A DNA stretch of 54,633 bases, taken from Peptococcaceae bacterium BRH_c4a (lineage in GTDB: Bacteria; Bacillota; Desulfotomaculia; Desulfotomaculales; Desulfocucumaceae). Every line of letters begins with the position of its first letter. The first letter of the stretch is position 1. Shown in pieces: positions 8,019-16,776 of the stretch. Made by a program: the position numbers and the translations under genes. Location of the stretch: positions 1 to 54,633 of the forward strand of contig LADN01000011.1 of the NCBI GenBank assembly GCA_000961585.1, given 5' to 3'. The notes under the pieces were generated by a model. It saw only the letters and a list, made by a program, of their open reading frames with translations, was not told the origin of the DNA and made no database searches.

Positions 8019-8539
8019 TAATATTCAACCTCCGGGCTTCTGAATATAAATTTTTTTTGTATGTCCTTATCGGGCGGCAGCTTTTGATCCAGCCGGGAAA
8101 ACACTTTTTCCACCTCTGCCAGCAGTCTCTTATAGTTTCTTCTGGTTCCCCAGGTTACTATAGGCCTGCCGGCGGTGATCAGACCCAGCCTCCTGGACAT
8201 GAACCCTCCCAGTTTCATGGTGAGATTTACACAGGGGGACACGTCCGTCAGCATGTAGCTGTTTTTATCAATTTGGAATACATCTGAGAGCCCGCTGACA
8301 ACATTGTAAAGTAAATGGGGGCGACTTCGCCGCCCCACTACGTATATATCGTTGCCAAAAATGTCCCGGCCCATAAATATCATTTTCCCGGTATCTGTTA
8401 TTTTGTGGCAGTCGAACAGATATTGTCCAATCAGCTCTTCATTCCGGGGCACCCTGTCTTTGGGCAATCTGCCAAGGTGTATGTTGGCTGCGGTTACCGA
8501 GGAGTGGGCGCCACCGAAACAGTGATATATTATTTTCAA
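8015..8539 (-). CDS. DUF3189 family protein
   Basis: About 174 residues with the DUF3189 hallmark near the N-terminus (KIIYHCFGGAHSSVTAA), a central FMGRDIFGNDIYVVGR segment, and a conserved PCVNLTMKLGGF..RRLG..GRPIVTWGT block. The start chosen is TTG at 8539, preceded by GAGAGGTG at good distance. The longer ORF up to 8638 would add a tail encoded by a CACAGAGGTCACAGAGG-type repeat. The family occurs in spore-forming Firmicutes and its function is unknown. It overlaps the next paralogue by four bases. Confidence 0.85.
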   Translation of the reverse strand: MKIIYHCFGGAHSSVTAANIHLGRLPKDRVPRNEELIGQYLFDCHKITDTGKMIFMGRDIFGNDIYVVGRRSRPHLLYNVVSGLSDVFQIDKNSYMLTDVSPCVNLTMKLGGFMSRRLGLITAGRPIVTWGTRRNYKRLLAEVEKVFSRLDQKLPPDKDIQKKFIFRSPEVEYY

Positions 8540-8574
8540 GATTGATTCACCTCTCTGGCATTCCGGAGATAAGC

Positions 8575-8635
8575 TATAAGCTTTTTTTCCACAGAGGTCA
8601 CAGAGGACACAGAGACTAAAAAGAACACAGAGTAT
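8575..8635. repeat. Short CACAGAGG-type intergenic repeat
   Basis: Imperfect repeats of (CA)CAGAGGACACAGAG lie between the DUF3189 genes and the YIEGIA capping subunit. This looks like simple-sequence intergenic filler and I see no gene in it. Confidence 0.5.
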
Positions 8636-8668
8636 CAAATAGGCTTGTTGAAGATAAATGCTTTAAAC

Positions 8669-8854
8669 TCAGTGGTGCACTATTATATAAGTGCCATTTT
8701 CCAGGTAATGGGCCATCCCGTCCAGAATGCTGGAAAGAGACTGTGCCATACCATCACATTCCTCATGGCTTCCGGCGATAAAAATGGGCGCCCCTCCGCC
8801 TACTTTTTCATTGTCGGTGGTGACCACAGCCAGTATTCGTTTACACTCTGTCAT
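8669..8854 (-). CDS. Capping complex subunit for YIEGIA
   Basis: A 61-residue protein (starts MTECKRILAVVTTDN, has a GGGAPIF segment, ends YIIVHH) whose gene overlaps the end of the YIEGIA gene by 14 bases. Its size and obligate position match the small partner protein annotated beside YIEGIA proteins in spore formers. No catalytic motif is visible. The molecular function is unproven and the name rests on family recognition and context. Confidence 0.8.
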   Translation of the reverse strand: MTECKRILAVVTTDNEKVGGGAPIFIAGSHEECDGMAQSLSSILDGMAHYLENGTYIIVHH

Positions 8855-9746
8855 ATTTCCCTGCGGCTATCCTCCCTGCCTCGGTGCTGAGCGGCTTGCT
8901 TCTGGCGCTTTCAAGCACCGGAGTCCTTTTAACCGCCAGCATCAACGCTTCCGGATCTTTGATGGCTGGTAATATGTACAGTCCGATTTCGCCGGTATCA
9001 ATGTTTTTCCGGGCCATGGGTGTCAGCTCCGGTGTATCCACGTCCTTTTTAATTCCCAGTATGGTGGCGGCAGTGTGGGCAATGGCTGCGCGCTGCCCCA
9101 CATCGTTAATAATGGCCCTGGCGTTGGCCCCCTTGGGCTTTATTCTCACGGCCAGGCCCTCAGACAGTATTTTTTTTCTCATCTGTTTCAGGCCCACATT
9201 CATTATCACTATTTCATCCACTTTTAGCAGCGCACCGGTGAAGTCAAGCCCGGCCCGTTCCACCTCGCATATGTCTCCGATGGTCTCCCCGGCCATAAAG
9301 GATCGGCTGAATATTATTAAGAGAGCGGTAATAAGCAGGGCTGCCGGTATTCCGCCAAAATAATACGCTGCGCTGACACTCATGGCTGTGGCCATGACCA
9401 GATAATTTCTGGCCTCAAAGGTGCGGGCGATTCCTTCTATATAATCGTTGCCCCTTTTTACCAGTTCTGTTTTTTCCAGATTCTCCAGTGTTTTTCTTTC
9501 CATTGCCCTTATTTCCCTAAACTGCTGGGCTGCTAAGGCAAGGAAGGTAACGGCGGCAAAATCTGGTTTTATGATGGCCGGCATCGCCACCGCACCCATG
9601 GCCGATGCTATAAACCCCAGCGAGATGTGTGCGATCATTCCGTGGGGATAACCTGGGTACTGACGGTAGTCCATCCTCAGCAGCATAAGCCTGGACAGGG
9701 TCCCGGCCAGCGTCCCGGATATAACCATGGCAAGGTGTCTTTCCAT
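8841..9746 (-). CDS. YIEGIA family membrane protein
   Basis: A 301-residue protein carrying the sequence YIEGIA at residues 102-107, which names the family. The N-terminal half has several hydrophobic segments (about residues 5-20, 37-60 and 64-75, and a pair near 115-145). The C-terminal half is a soluble domain. The family is restricted to endospore formers and has no assigned biochemical activity. The gene lies 40 bases downstream of spoIIP and overlaps its small partner, so a sporulation operon is likely. Confidence 0.88.
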   Translation of the reverse strand: MERHLAMVISGTLAGTLSRLMLLRMDYRQYPGYPHGMIAHISLGFIASAMGAVAMPAIIKPDFAAVTFLALAAQQFREIRAMERKTLENLEKTELVKRGNDYIEGIARTFEARNYLVMATAMSVSAAYYFGGIPAALLITALLIIFSRSFMAGETIGDICEVERAGLDFTGALLKVDEIVIMNVGLKQMRKKILSEGLAVRIKPKGANARAIINDVGQRAAIAHTAATILGIKKDVDTPELTPMARKNIDTGEIGLYILPAIKDPEALMLAVKRTPVLESARSKPLSTEAGRIAAGKYDRV

Positions 9747-9786
9747 ATATGTTTACCTTGTTTTTTTGAGATTGTCACAGGCAATT

Positions 9787-11013
9787 TTATTTTTCACCGG
9801 TATTGCCATCCTCACCATTCTCTTTTTTGCCCGCCATTATTTTTTTGTTCCGCAGGCCCCTAAGCGGCGCCATAAAGCCGGTGAACTCCCGTCCTATATA
9901 ATTGGAAAGCCTGCTTTTTGCCTGGCTTAAACCTCCGGAACTGATCAGCAGAAAGGCCCCTCCCCCCAGAATGGTTATACCCAGTATCCAGGCCAGGGCT
10001 TTCCATGCGCCTCCCGCGGGGGCGGCTCCCACCCCCCTGGCGCCGGGTCCGGTTGCGGCAACCCCCAGTACGGTGGGTATGGCATCGGCTAAAAGGGCAA
10101 TGCCGTTTTCGGCCTCCTGTTTTTTGTTAACGTGGGTTCCGGCCTCAATGAGCAGTGCGGTGGGCATCAGATCCTGGTTGTAATTGCCCTTTGCCATGTA
10201 TATTTCTTTTACTATTTTTGGGTGTACCTTGTTGGCGTAAGCCATCATTCTCTTTGCGAAATCAAGATTGGCGCTCATGTTGGGGTTTTGTCGTCCTATT
10301 ACCAGGCGAAGCTGGGCCACATTTTCATTGGATATTCTTTTTTCATAATAACTGGGATCGGGAATGCCATCCCTGTGAACATCCAGTATTGCCACAGGGT
10401 TTTGCTTCATTAGCTTTGTGGCCGTCCTTCTGGAACGGTAATAGGCGTTGTTGTCGTGGGGGTCATGGGGAGTCTTGTCGTATGAAACATTCATTTTCCG
10501 GTCTTGCAGCTTGCTCACCAGTGACTGACCCACCTGGAATATTCCTCCCTTAAAGGGTATTGCCTCTTTTCCGTCGGTGGGAACATAGGACTCATCGCTG
10601 TGGGTGTGATATATGCCCACAAGATTTTTCCCCTGGCCCTTCATTGCAGCCACAGGTACTTCCATGTTTGAAAAATATTCGTTATAGGACAGAAACTGCC
10701 TGTCCATGTCCACAAACCCAGCCTGGGCCTCATTTCCCCTTACCTTGGAGATGCGGTAGCGCTGTCCTTCTGAATTGATAATCTCGTCTCCCACTGCCAC
10801 TCCCCTGCAGGCCATGGAAATGAATTTGCCGTTTTCGTCGGTTATGTTGACCACATAACCGATCTGGTGGTCACTATATTCGGCTATATTGAAGAAATCA
10901 GCCGGTTTCCACGCGGGCGCCAGGCTTTTATCGAGATTCATTATGAACACAGATATTAAAGCGACCAGAAGCATTGCTATTCCAAGGTATATTTTATGGT
11001 GAGATTTATTCAT
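9787..11013 (-). CDS. spoIIP: Stage II sporulation protein P (septal/engulfment peptidoglycan amidase)
   Basis: SpoIIP cleaves peptidoglycan with SpoIID during engulfment of the forespore. The 408-residue protein has an N-terminal membrane anchor (residues 9-26). Its catalytic domain shows the zinc-ligand and active-site blocks YHTHSDESY (His136, His138, Glu141), LDVHRDG and LLIEAGTH. An unusual second hydrophobic segment lies near residues 325-345, followed by a charged tail. It overlaps the end of the DUF1614 gene by eight bases. Confidence 0.93.
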   Translation of the reverse strand: MNKSHHKIYLGIAMLLVALISVFIMNLDKSLAPAWKPADFFNIAEYSDHQIGYVVNITDENGKFISMACRGVAVGDEIINSEGQRYRISKVRGNEAQAGFVDMDRQFLSYNEYFSNMEVPVAAMKGQGKNLVGIYHTHSDESYVPTDGKEAIPFKGGIFQVGQSLVSKLQDRKMNVSYDKTPHDPHDNNAYYRSRRTATKLMKQNPVAILDVHRDGIPDPSYYEKRISNENVAQLRLVIGRQNPNMSANLDFAKRMMAYANKVHPKIVKEIYMAKGNYNQDLMPTALLIEAGTHVNKKQEAENGIALLADAIPTVLGVAATGPGARGVGAAPAGGAWKALAWILGITILGGGAFLLISSGGLSQAKSRLSNYIGREFTGFMAPLRGLRNKKIMAGKKENGEDGNTGEK

Positions 11014-11821
11014 CCATCATACCTCCGTCATTTTTTCCGCCGGTCATTCTTTTCTCCCTATTTCTATCCATTTCAAACCTGTTTTCATTCTCAATAACGC
11101 CTTCCTGAACATCAGGCTCAATCTTTCCGTCCATATCCGGCTTGCGCAGCGCACTGGCCAGGCTGGGGGCCTTTCCTTCAGTGGTGGGACCTCCGGCCAT
11201 TCTCTCTCTGACCTCGCCCACCGTTTCGGCCAGCATTACAGCGAAAATACCGGATATCACCACGGCGTCAAAGGCCCCGGCCCCTCCCAGGGCGGTGCTT
11301 CCCGCAGCCACCCCCCTGGTGGTTAGCCATACATAATGACCTATGTCAAATATCAGCACCCCCAGCGTGGCCGAGACAAAGGCGCCCCTGCGTGACCTTC
11401 CGGAAAGATAACCAACTATACCGGCCACCAGTGGGAACAGCCAAAGGGTGTCAATAAATCCATACCTCCCGGCCGGTTCAGGAAGTCCTGTCATTACCAG
11501 GGCGCCCACACCGTATATGGCCAGGGCGGTAACCAGGGATCCGATCAGGGCTCTGATTTTTTCCTTGGCCGTTCCGGCGGTTGACACCAGGTATATGGCC
11601 AGCCCCAGGGGAAGCAGAGCGCCGCCTATATTGACCGATAAGGGTAAACGGCCTCCCCATATGGGGATTTCTATAAAGCTTCCCAGTATAAGCCCTGCAA
11701 TAACGGCCAGGGCCCCTTTGTCCGAAAGCTTCATCCTGTCCAGAGCCCTCTGGGCAATTCCGAAAAATATAAGTGCCGACACGATCAGCAGGATAATTAT
11801 TCCTGCAGGAAATCTAGTCAT
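11006..11821 (-). CDS. DUF1614 family membrane protein
   Basis: The 271-residue protein has about seven hydrophobic segments in residues 1-205, including a GGAGAFDAVVISGIFAVMLAE block that I associate with DUF1614. A polar tail of about 60 residues follows. Function is unknown. It is the first gene of a cluster running through spoIIP, YIEGIA and DUF3189 to der. A role in sporulation is only suggested by the neighbourhood. Confidence 0.75.
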   Translation of the reverse strand: MTRFPAGIIILLIVSALIFFGIAQRALDRMKLSDKGALAVIAGLILGSFIEIPIWGGRLPLSVNIGGALLPLGLAIYLVSTAGTAKEKIRALIGSLVTALAIYGVGALVMTGLPEPAGRYGFIDTLWLFPLVAGIVGYLSGRSRRGAFVSATLGVLIFDIGHYVWLTTRGVAAGSTALGGAGAFDAVVISGIFAVMLAETVGEVRERMAGGPTTEGKAPSLASALRKPDMDGKIEPDVQEGVIENENRFEMDRNREKRMTGGKNDGGMMDE

Positions 11822-12147
11822 GTATATACCCCCTGATTTTTTAATAATATCCTGCCCGTAGGAATTTTTAATATGCGTGGAACAAAAACCAATATAAGCT
11901 ACCTGTCAATATTTTGGCTCATGGCTTCTGGATTCCGCCGTCTATGCATCGGGGACATTCCTAGACTCCCAGAGGCAGTCATACTGGAGAGGTGTGTCAC
12001 CTTTCCATATTATCTAAATAATGGTATTATATAGATGGCAGGGATAGCAGGGATGGCAGGTGCAGAAAAATCTCATTGGAACAAGTAAGGATGGGGAGGT
12101 GATAAGGTTCAGGGTTTATTTCCAGTAGATTAAAAGGAGGTAAACAG
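11822..12147. other. Intergenic region between divergent DUF1614/spoIIP cluster and cstA
   Basis: This 326-base gap holds AT-rich sequence near the DUF1614 start. A reversed REP-like repeat lies at about 11928-12003, the reverse complement of 490-548. Then come a possible cstA promoter, short GGCAGGGATAGCAGGGAT-like direct repeats near 12036-12061, and the cstA ribosome site. I see no coding sequence. Confidence 0.7.
12002..12030 (+). promoter_or_regulatory. Possible sigma-A promoter of cstA
   Basis: TTTCCA (12002-12007) and TATTAT (12025-12030) are 17 bases apart, matching four and five of six consensus bases. The position is about 120 bases before the cstA start and just after the REP-like repeat, so the repeat may contribute the -35 element. 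Confidence 0.4.
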
Positions 12148-13896
12148 GTGAATACAGCTCTTATTGTTATTTTGGTTTTTATTGGTTTTTCGCTGGCCTA
12201 CCGCTTTTACAGCGGGTACATCAGAAATGTGCTGGGTGAGGATGACAGCAAGCCCACTCCCGCCAACACCATGAAGGACGATGTGGACTATGCCCCCGCG
12301 CACCCTATGGTTCTTTTCTCTCACCACTTCGCCTCCATCGCCGGGGCCGGGCCAATTCTGGGCCCCACCATGGCCATGGCCTTTGGGTTTATGCCTACCC
12401 TTTTTTGGGTTTTCCTGGGCACCATATTTTTCGGGGCCGTTCACGACTACACCACTCTTTTTATCTCCATGAGGGAAAAGGGCAGATCAATAGCCCAGAT
12501 AGCCTCCACCACCATGGGGCGGGCGGGCTACCTGCTCTTTATTCTGTTCACGCTGTTTATGATATTTCTGGTTACCGCCGCCTTTCTGGGGCTCACCGCC
12601 ACCGCCCTGGCTTCCCTGGTTCCGACAAAGGTGCTGGGTGTGGACGCCGCCAGCACTTCTTTGAAGGTAATCACCCATGACGGAGTGCAGAAGGTCGTCA
12701 TAGGAGGTATTGCCTCAACCTCGGTAATCATAATGACCCTCTTCAGCCCCATACTGGGGTACCTGTACTACCGGAAGGGCATCAGCGTGTGGACTTCCGG
12801 TCTGATGGCCCTGGTGGTGGTAGTGGGATCGGTTATTATCGGGGTTTCCAATCCGGTAATGCTGGATCCAAAAATATGGATAATTCTTTTATCGATTTAT
12901 GTCCTTTTCGCTGCCGGCATACCGGTGTGGGCTTTACTGCAGCCAAGGGACTTTACCAACTCATTCCTGCTGTACCTAGGACTGGTTCTTCTCTTTCTGG
13001 GAGCCATGCTGGGTGGCGCCGGCGGTCTGACAGTTCAGGCGCCCAGCTTTAATATAGCGGAAGGCATGAAAAAAATGGGGCTCATCTGGCCTTTCCTCTT
13101 CATTACCGTAGCCTGCGGGGCCATATCCGGATTCCATTCGCTGGTTTCCGGGGGAACCTCTTCAAAGCAGGTTTCTATGGAGTCGCATACCCGCAGGATC
13201 GGTTACGGGGGGATGGTGCTGGAGGGCATTTTGGCCGTTCTGGTACTGGTGGCCGTGGGCGCCGGCATTTCATTCCAGAATTATATGGATATTGTCTGGC
13301 CAGCCAAAGGGGCCAACGCCATACTGGGATTCTCACTGGGTATGGGGGGACTGCTGGATAAAGCATTAGGCATTCCCATGTATATGGGAACCATATTCGG
13401 CATTCTGATGATAGAGGGCTTTATTGTAACCACCCTGGACACCGCGGTCCGCCTGAACCGGTACCTGTTCGAGGAACTGTGGGCTGTACTGTTTAAAGAG
13501 GTGCCTTCTATTCTGAAAACCTTCTGGTTTAACTCCGGGCTGTCTGTATTAATAATGTTTTACCTCGGGTATTCCAACGCCTACACTGTTATCTGGCCCA
13601 TCTTCGGCTCCGCCAATCAGCTTCTCTCGGGCCTGGCCCTTATAGCGGTGGCCATGTGGCTGCTGTACAGGGGTAAACCCTGCTGGTTTGCGGTTCTGCC
13701 GGCAATATTCATGATGGCCACCACCATAACCGCACTGTACCAACTGCTGGTGGGCAAATACCTGCCCACCAATAATATCCCACTGGTGGTCACAGACCTT
13801 TGTCTGATGGTTCTGTCAATGGGAGTAATAATCCTGTCAATCAAAAAGTACCTGGAATTCAAAAAAACCCCGGCCAGAGCATCCACCGGAGCGTAG
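12148..13896 (+). CDS. cstA: Carbon starvation protein CstA family transporter
   Basis: The 582-residue polytopic membrane protein has the CstA signature blocks YRFYSGYI near the N-terminus, HHFASIAGAGPILGP near residue 55, FGAVHDYTTLF near residue 97 and FHSLVSGGTSSKQ near residue 335. The family takes up peptides or pyruvate on carbon limitation; which substrate applies here cannot be told. The start is GTG, preceded by AAAGGAGGTAAACAG. It is the only plus-strand gene in the window. It is isolated by repeats on both sides and ends at its own terminator, so it behaves as a monocistronic unit. Confidence 0.95.
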   Translation: MNTALIVILVFIGFSLAYRFYSGYIRNVLGEDDSKPTPANTMKDDVDYAPAHPMVLFSHHFASIAGAGPILGPTMAMAFGFMPTLFWVFLGTIFFGAVHDYTTLFISMREKGRSIAQIASTTMGRAGYLLFILFTLFMIFLVTAAFLGLTATALASLVPTKVLGVDAASTSLKVITHDGVQKVVIGGIASTSVIIMTLFSPILGYLYYRKGISVWTSGLMALVVVVGSVIIGVSNPVMLDPKIWIILLSIYVLFAAGIPVWALLQPRDFTNSFLLYLGLVLLFLGAMLGGAGGLTVQAPSFNIAEGMKKMGLIWPFLFITVACGAISGFHSLVSGGTSSKQVSMESHTRRIGYGGMVLEGILAVLVLVAVGAGISFQNYMDIVWPAKGANAILGFSLGMGGLLDKALGIPMYMGTIFGILMIEGFIVTTLDTAVRLNRYLFEELWAVLFKEVPSILKTFWFNSGLSVLIMFYLGYSNAYTVIWPIFGSANQLLSGLALIAVAMWLLYRGKPCWFAVLPAIFMMATTITALYQLLVGKYLPTNNIPLVVTDLCLMVLSMGVIILSIKKYLEFKKTPARASTGA

Positions 13897-13906
13897 TTAA
13901 CCATTC

Positions 13907-13933
13907 GCCCCCGTCTTGCGGGGGCGGTTATTT
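13907..13933 (+). terminator. Rho-independent terminator of cstA
   Basis: A 7-bp stem GCCCCCG/CGGGGGC with a 5-nt loop is followed by GGTTATTTT, 10 bases past the cstA stop. Confidence 0.85.
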
Positions 13934-13979
13934 TATAGCATAGCTGTACTCTAACGGACTGCCGGCAACCCTAAACGCC

Positions 13980-14065
13980 GCATCCCGCCAAATAAAATAA
14001 CCGCTGTCTTCTGATTTCCGATAGAATAAGGTCGTCAGTATAAGCTGTCCAGTCCTTTTGGGCGG
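13980..14065 (-). terminator. Terminator-like hairpin after ispH/rpsA with a repeat in its loop
   Basis: On the minus strand AAATAACCGC just past the rpsA stop can pair with GCGGTTATTT about 70 bases on, followed by an AT-rich stretch. The loop contains the dispersed motif CAGTATAAG..GACCTTATTCTATCGG found elsewhere in the window. The hairpin thus looks like a terminator split by repeat insertion. Confidence 0.5.
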
Positions 14066-16168
14066 TTATTTTGTATCAAAAATATTCCCGACCAGGTCTC
14101 CGATGGTGACATTGCCACCGTCATTTTGCTGTTCTGACTTTTGGGATTCAGCCGGTCTGGGGACCCGGGGCTCTCTTGGCGCTTTTTGAACTTCCCTGAT
14201 GGAAAGCCTGATGCGTTTTTCTACGGGGTCAACACTGAGCACCTTGACGGGTATCTCCTGCCCTTCACTGACTACCTCGTCGGGTTTGGCTATGTGACGT
14301 TCGGCCAGGTGGGAAATGTGTACCAGTCCCTCTACGCCGGGCTCCAGCTGGACAAAGGCGCCAAAGGGGGCAAGCCGCACCACCTTTGCGTTTATAACTG
14401 CGCCCACCGGATATTTGTCTTCCACGCCCTCCCAGGGGTTACCCATTACCTGCTTTAAGCCCAGGGAAATTTTTTCATTGTCCCTGTCAATGCGAAGAAT
14501 CATAACGTCAACTTCATCCCCCACCTTAACAATTTCGGAGGGGTTGTTAATTCTGTACCAGGCCATTTCCGATATGTGTAAAAGTCCGTCCAGGCCTCCT
14601 ATATCCACGAAGGCTCCGAAATTTGTCAGGCGCCTTACAATGCCCCGGACTACTTGTTTTTCCTGCAGATTATCAAACATTTCCTCACGATTTTTGGCAT
14701 ACTCTTCTTCAAGAAGCGCCTTCCTGGAGAGTATAACCTTTTTTCTGGGGCGGTTTAACTCGATTACCTTGGCGGATATCTCCTGCCCAAGGAATTTGGA
14801 CAGGTCTTCTACATATACCCTGTCAACCAGTGAAGCCGGCAGGAAGGCCCGAACGCCCACATCCACCAGGAGGCCGCCCTTGACCATTTCCCGGACTGTT
14901 CCATTAACAATCTCGCCGCTCTCCAGGTGTTCTTCCAGTACTCCCCAGGTCTTCTCAGCGTCCGCTTTTTCTTTGGAAAGAATTATTCTGCCTTCTTTAT
15001 CCTCGGACTTCAGAACGAAAACATCTATTTTGTCCCCCACTTTTACGATGTCGTGAGGGGATGTAACATCGCAACAGGCAAGTTCACGCAGGGATATGAC
15101 CCCCTCTGATTTTGAACCGACGTCCACCAAAACTTCGTCCTGGTTTATTTGTACAACAACTCCGGTTACTATTTCTCCAGTGCGGACTGGTTTAATGTCC
15201 ACAGCGTCCCCCATGCCGCCATCCTTACCCGGTTCTTCTGCCGCTGCCTCGGCAACGGGGTTTTCGGCTTTAATTTCCTCCGACTCAATCTTTTCCACTT
15301 GGTATTCTATGGTATCCATGGTATCCATTCCGCCCAACTCCTTCATCCGTCTTTCAACCTCCTCAATAATCCGCTGTGGTGTTGAAGCCCCTGCGGTTAT
15401 ACCCACCGTTTTTTTACCCTCGAACCACTTTTTTTGGAGTTCGTCGGCGGTTTCAACTCTGTAGGTCGGTGTTCCCTGGGCTGTGCAGAGCTCTGCCAGC
15501 TTAGCTGTGTTTGAGCTGTCAATACCACCCACCACCACCATGGCGTCAACCTTGCGGGACATTTCCACGGCGGATTTTTGCCTTTCCCCGGTAGCATTGC
15601 ATATTGTGTTGTAAACAGCCACCTCACGGCACTTTTCCTTTAAGGCGTGCACAACATTTTTAAAGTTGGCTTCGGTCTGTGTGGTTTGGGCCAGAACCCC
15701 GACCCGCTGGGGAAGTTGTTTGTCTAAAACCTCTTCCCTGTTTGCCACCACCAATGCCTTCCCACCGGTCCAACCAATAATTCCCCTGACTTCCGGGTGA
15801 TCCCTGTCACCCACCACCACTGCCTGAATGCCCTCCCCGGTTAAATTCCCGGCTATCCTCTGGGCTTTGGCCACAAAGGGGCAGGTGGCGTCCACAATAT
15901 CTATATTCAGGTGTTTGGCCTCGTTAATTATCTCCGGGCCAACGCCATGGGAACGGATTATGACTCTGCTTCCCGGTCCGGCCCCGGAAAGGCTGTCAAT
16001 AACATTAATGCCGGATCTGATCAGTTCATCCACTACCTGTTTGTTGTGTATTATTGGTCCCAGCGAATAAACCGGGCCATCCCTGTCAAGGGCACAGCTT
16101 TTGGCCAGTTCCACCGCTCTTTTAACCCCGTAGCAAAAACCCGAACAGCTTGCCACAAGCACCTTCAA
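14066..16168 (-). CDS. ispH: Fused IspH (HMBPP reductase) and ribosomal protein S1-like protein
   Basis: This 700-residue fusion has two parts. Residues 1 to about 285 are IspH, which reduces HMBPP to IPP and DMAPP using a [4Fe-4S] cluster. The cluster cysteines are visible in SGFCYGV, VDATCPF and TICNATGERQ. An acidic linker follows to about residue 325. Four S1 RNA-binding repeats follow; the last two carry the classic NFGAFVDIG and PFGAFVQLE motifs. The same fusion is known in Clostridia. Four S1 repeats suggest a translation or RNA-binding role rather than full E. coli-type S1. It overlaps plsC by four bases and is the last gene of the aroF-tyrA-aroA-cmk-plsC run. Confidence 0.95.
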   Translation of the reverse strand: MKVLVASCSGFCYGVKRAVELAKSCALDRDGPVYSLGPIIHNKQVVDELIRSGINVIDSLSGAGPGSRVIIRSHGVGPEIINEAKHLNIDIVDATCPFVAKAQRIAGNLTGEGIQAVVVGDRDHPEVRGIIGWTGGKALVVANREEVLDKQLPQRVGVLAQTTQTEANFKNVVHALKEKCREVAVYNTICNATGERQKSAVEMSRKVDAMVVVGGIDSSNTAKLAELCTAQGTPTYRVETADELQKKWFEGKKTVGITAGASTPQRIIEEVERRMKELGGMDTMDTIEYQVEKIESEEIKAENPVAEAAAEEPGKDGGMGDAVDIKPVRTGEIVTGVVVQINQDEVLVDVGSKSEGVISLRELACCDVTSPHDIVKVGDKIDVFVLKSEDKEGRIILSKEKADAEKTWGVLEEHLESGEIVNGTVREMVKGGLLVDVGVRAFLPASLVDRVYVEDLSKFLGQEISAKVIELNRPRKKVILSRKALLEEEYAKNREEMFDNLQEKQVVRGIVRRLTNFGAFVDIGGLDGLLHISEMAWYRINNPSEIVKVGDEVDVMILRIDRDNEKISLGLKQVMGNPWEGVEDKYPVGAVINAKVVRLAPFGAFVQLEPGVEGLVHISHLAERHIAKPDEVVSEGQEIPVKVLSVDPVEKRIRLSIREVQKAPREPRVPRPAESQKSEQQNDGGNVTIGDLVGNIFDTK

Positions 16169-16776
16169 CCAATATCACCGCTTTTTGCGGCCATCAGGAC
16201 GGCCACCTCGTTCATAATTGTCCTGCTCATTGTTTCCAGATCCTCCCGGCTAACTCTGCGATCTTTTGAGCCAGTCTTTACCAGGTATATTGGCGGTCCA
16301 AAAACAATACTTGCCTTGCTTAAGAAGCCTTTGAACCCTATAACAGCCACCGGCAGCACCGGTACGGACGCTTTTGTGGAAAGCATGGCCGCCCCTCTGT
16401 GGGGGTCCAGCATATCTTCGTTTTTGCTCCTGGTGCCTTCGGGAAATATCCCCACCACACGTCCGGCGGACAGATGATCCAAGGCCGTTCTGATGGCTGT
16501 GCGGTCGGCTCCTCCCCTTTTAACCGGAAAGGCCCCCAGCATGTCGATCAGCCATCCCAGTACAGGTATTTTGAAAAGCTCCCGCTTGGCCATAAAATAT
16601 ATTCTTCTGCTTTTTGGCAGGGCACATCCTATTATAATAGGGTCCCAGTAGCTCCTGTGGTTACTTACCAGTAAAAACCCACCCTGCCTGGGAATATTCC
16701 CGGCTCCCCGTATTTCCAACCTTCTTACGGTTAACAGGAAAAATCTGCAGATAAACCGGGCAAAACCGTAGAACAT
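16165..16776 (-). CDS. plsC: 1-acyl-sn-glycerol-3-phosphate acyltransferase
   Basis: PlsC adds the second acyl chain to lysophosphatidic acid. The 203-residue protein has the HX4D motif NHRSYWDP near residue 39, the FPEGTRS motif near residue 115 and a hydrophobic N-terminus. Its start shares a base with the cmk stop, and its end overlaps ispH by four bases, so it is tightly coupled in the operon. Confidence 0.95.
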   Translation of the reverse strand: MFYGFARFICRFFLLTVRRLEIRGAGNIPRQGGFLLVSNHRSYWDPIIIGCALPKSRRIYFMAKRELFKIPVLGWLIDMLGAFPVKRGGADRTAIRTALDHLSAGRVVGIFPEGTRSKNEDMLDPHRGAAMLSTKASVPVLPVAVIGFKGFLSKASIVFGPPIYLVKTGSKDRRVSREDLETMSRTIMNEVAVLMAAKSGDIG

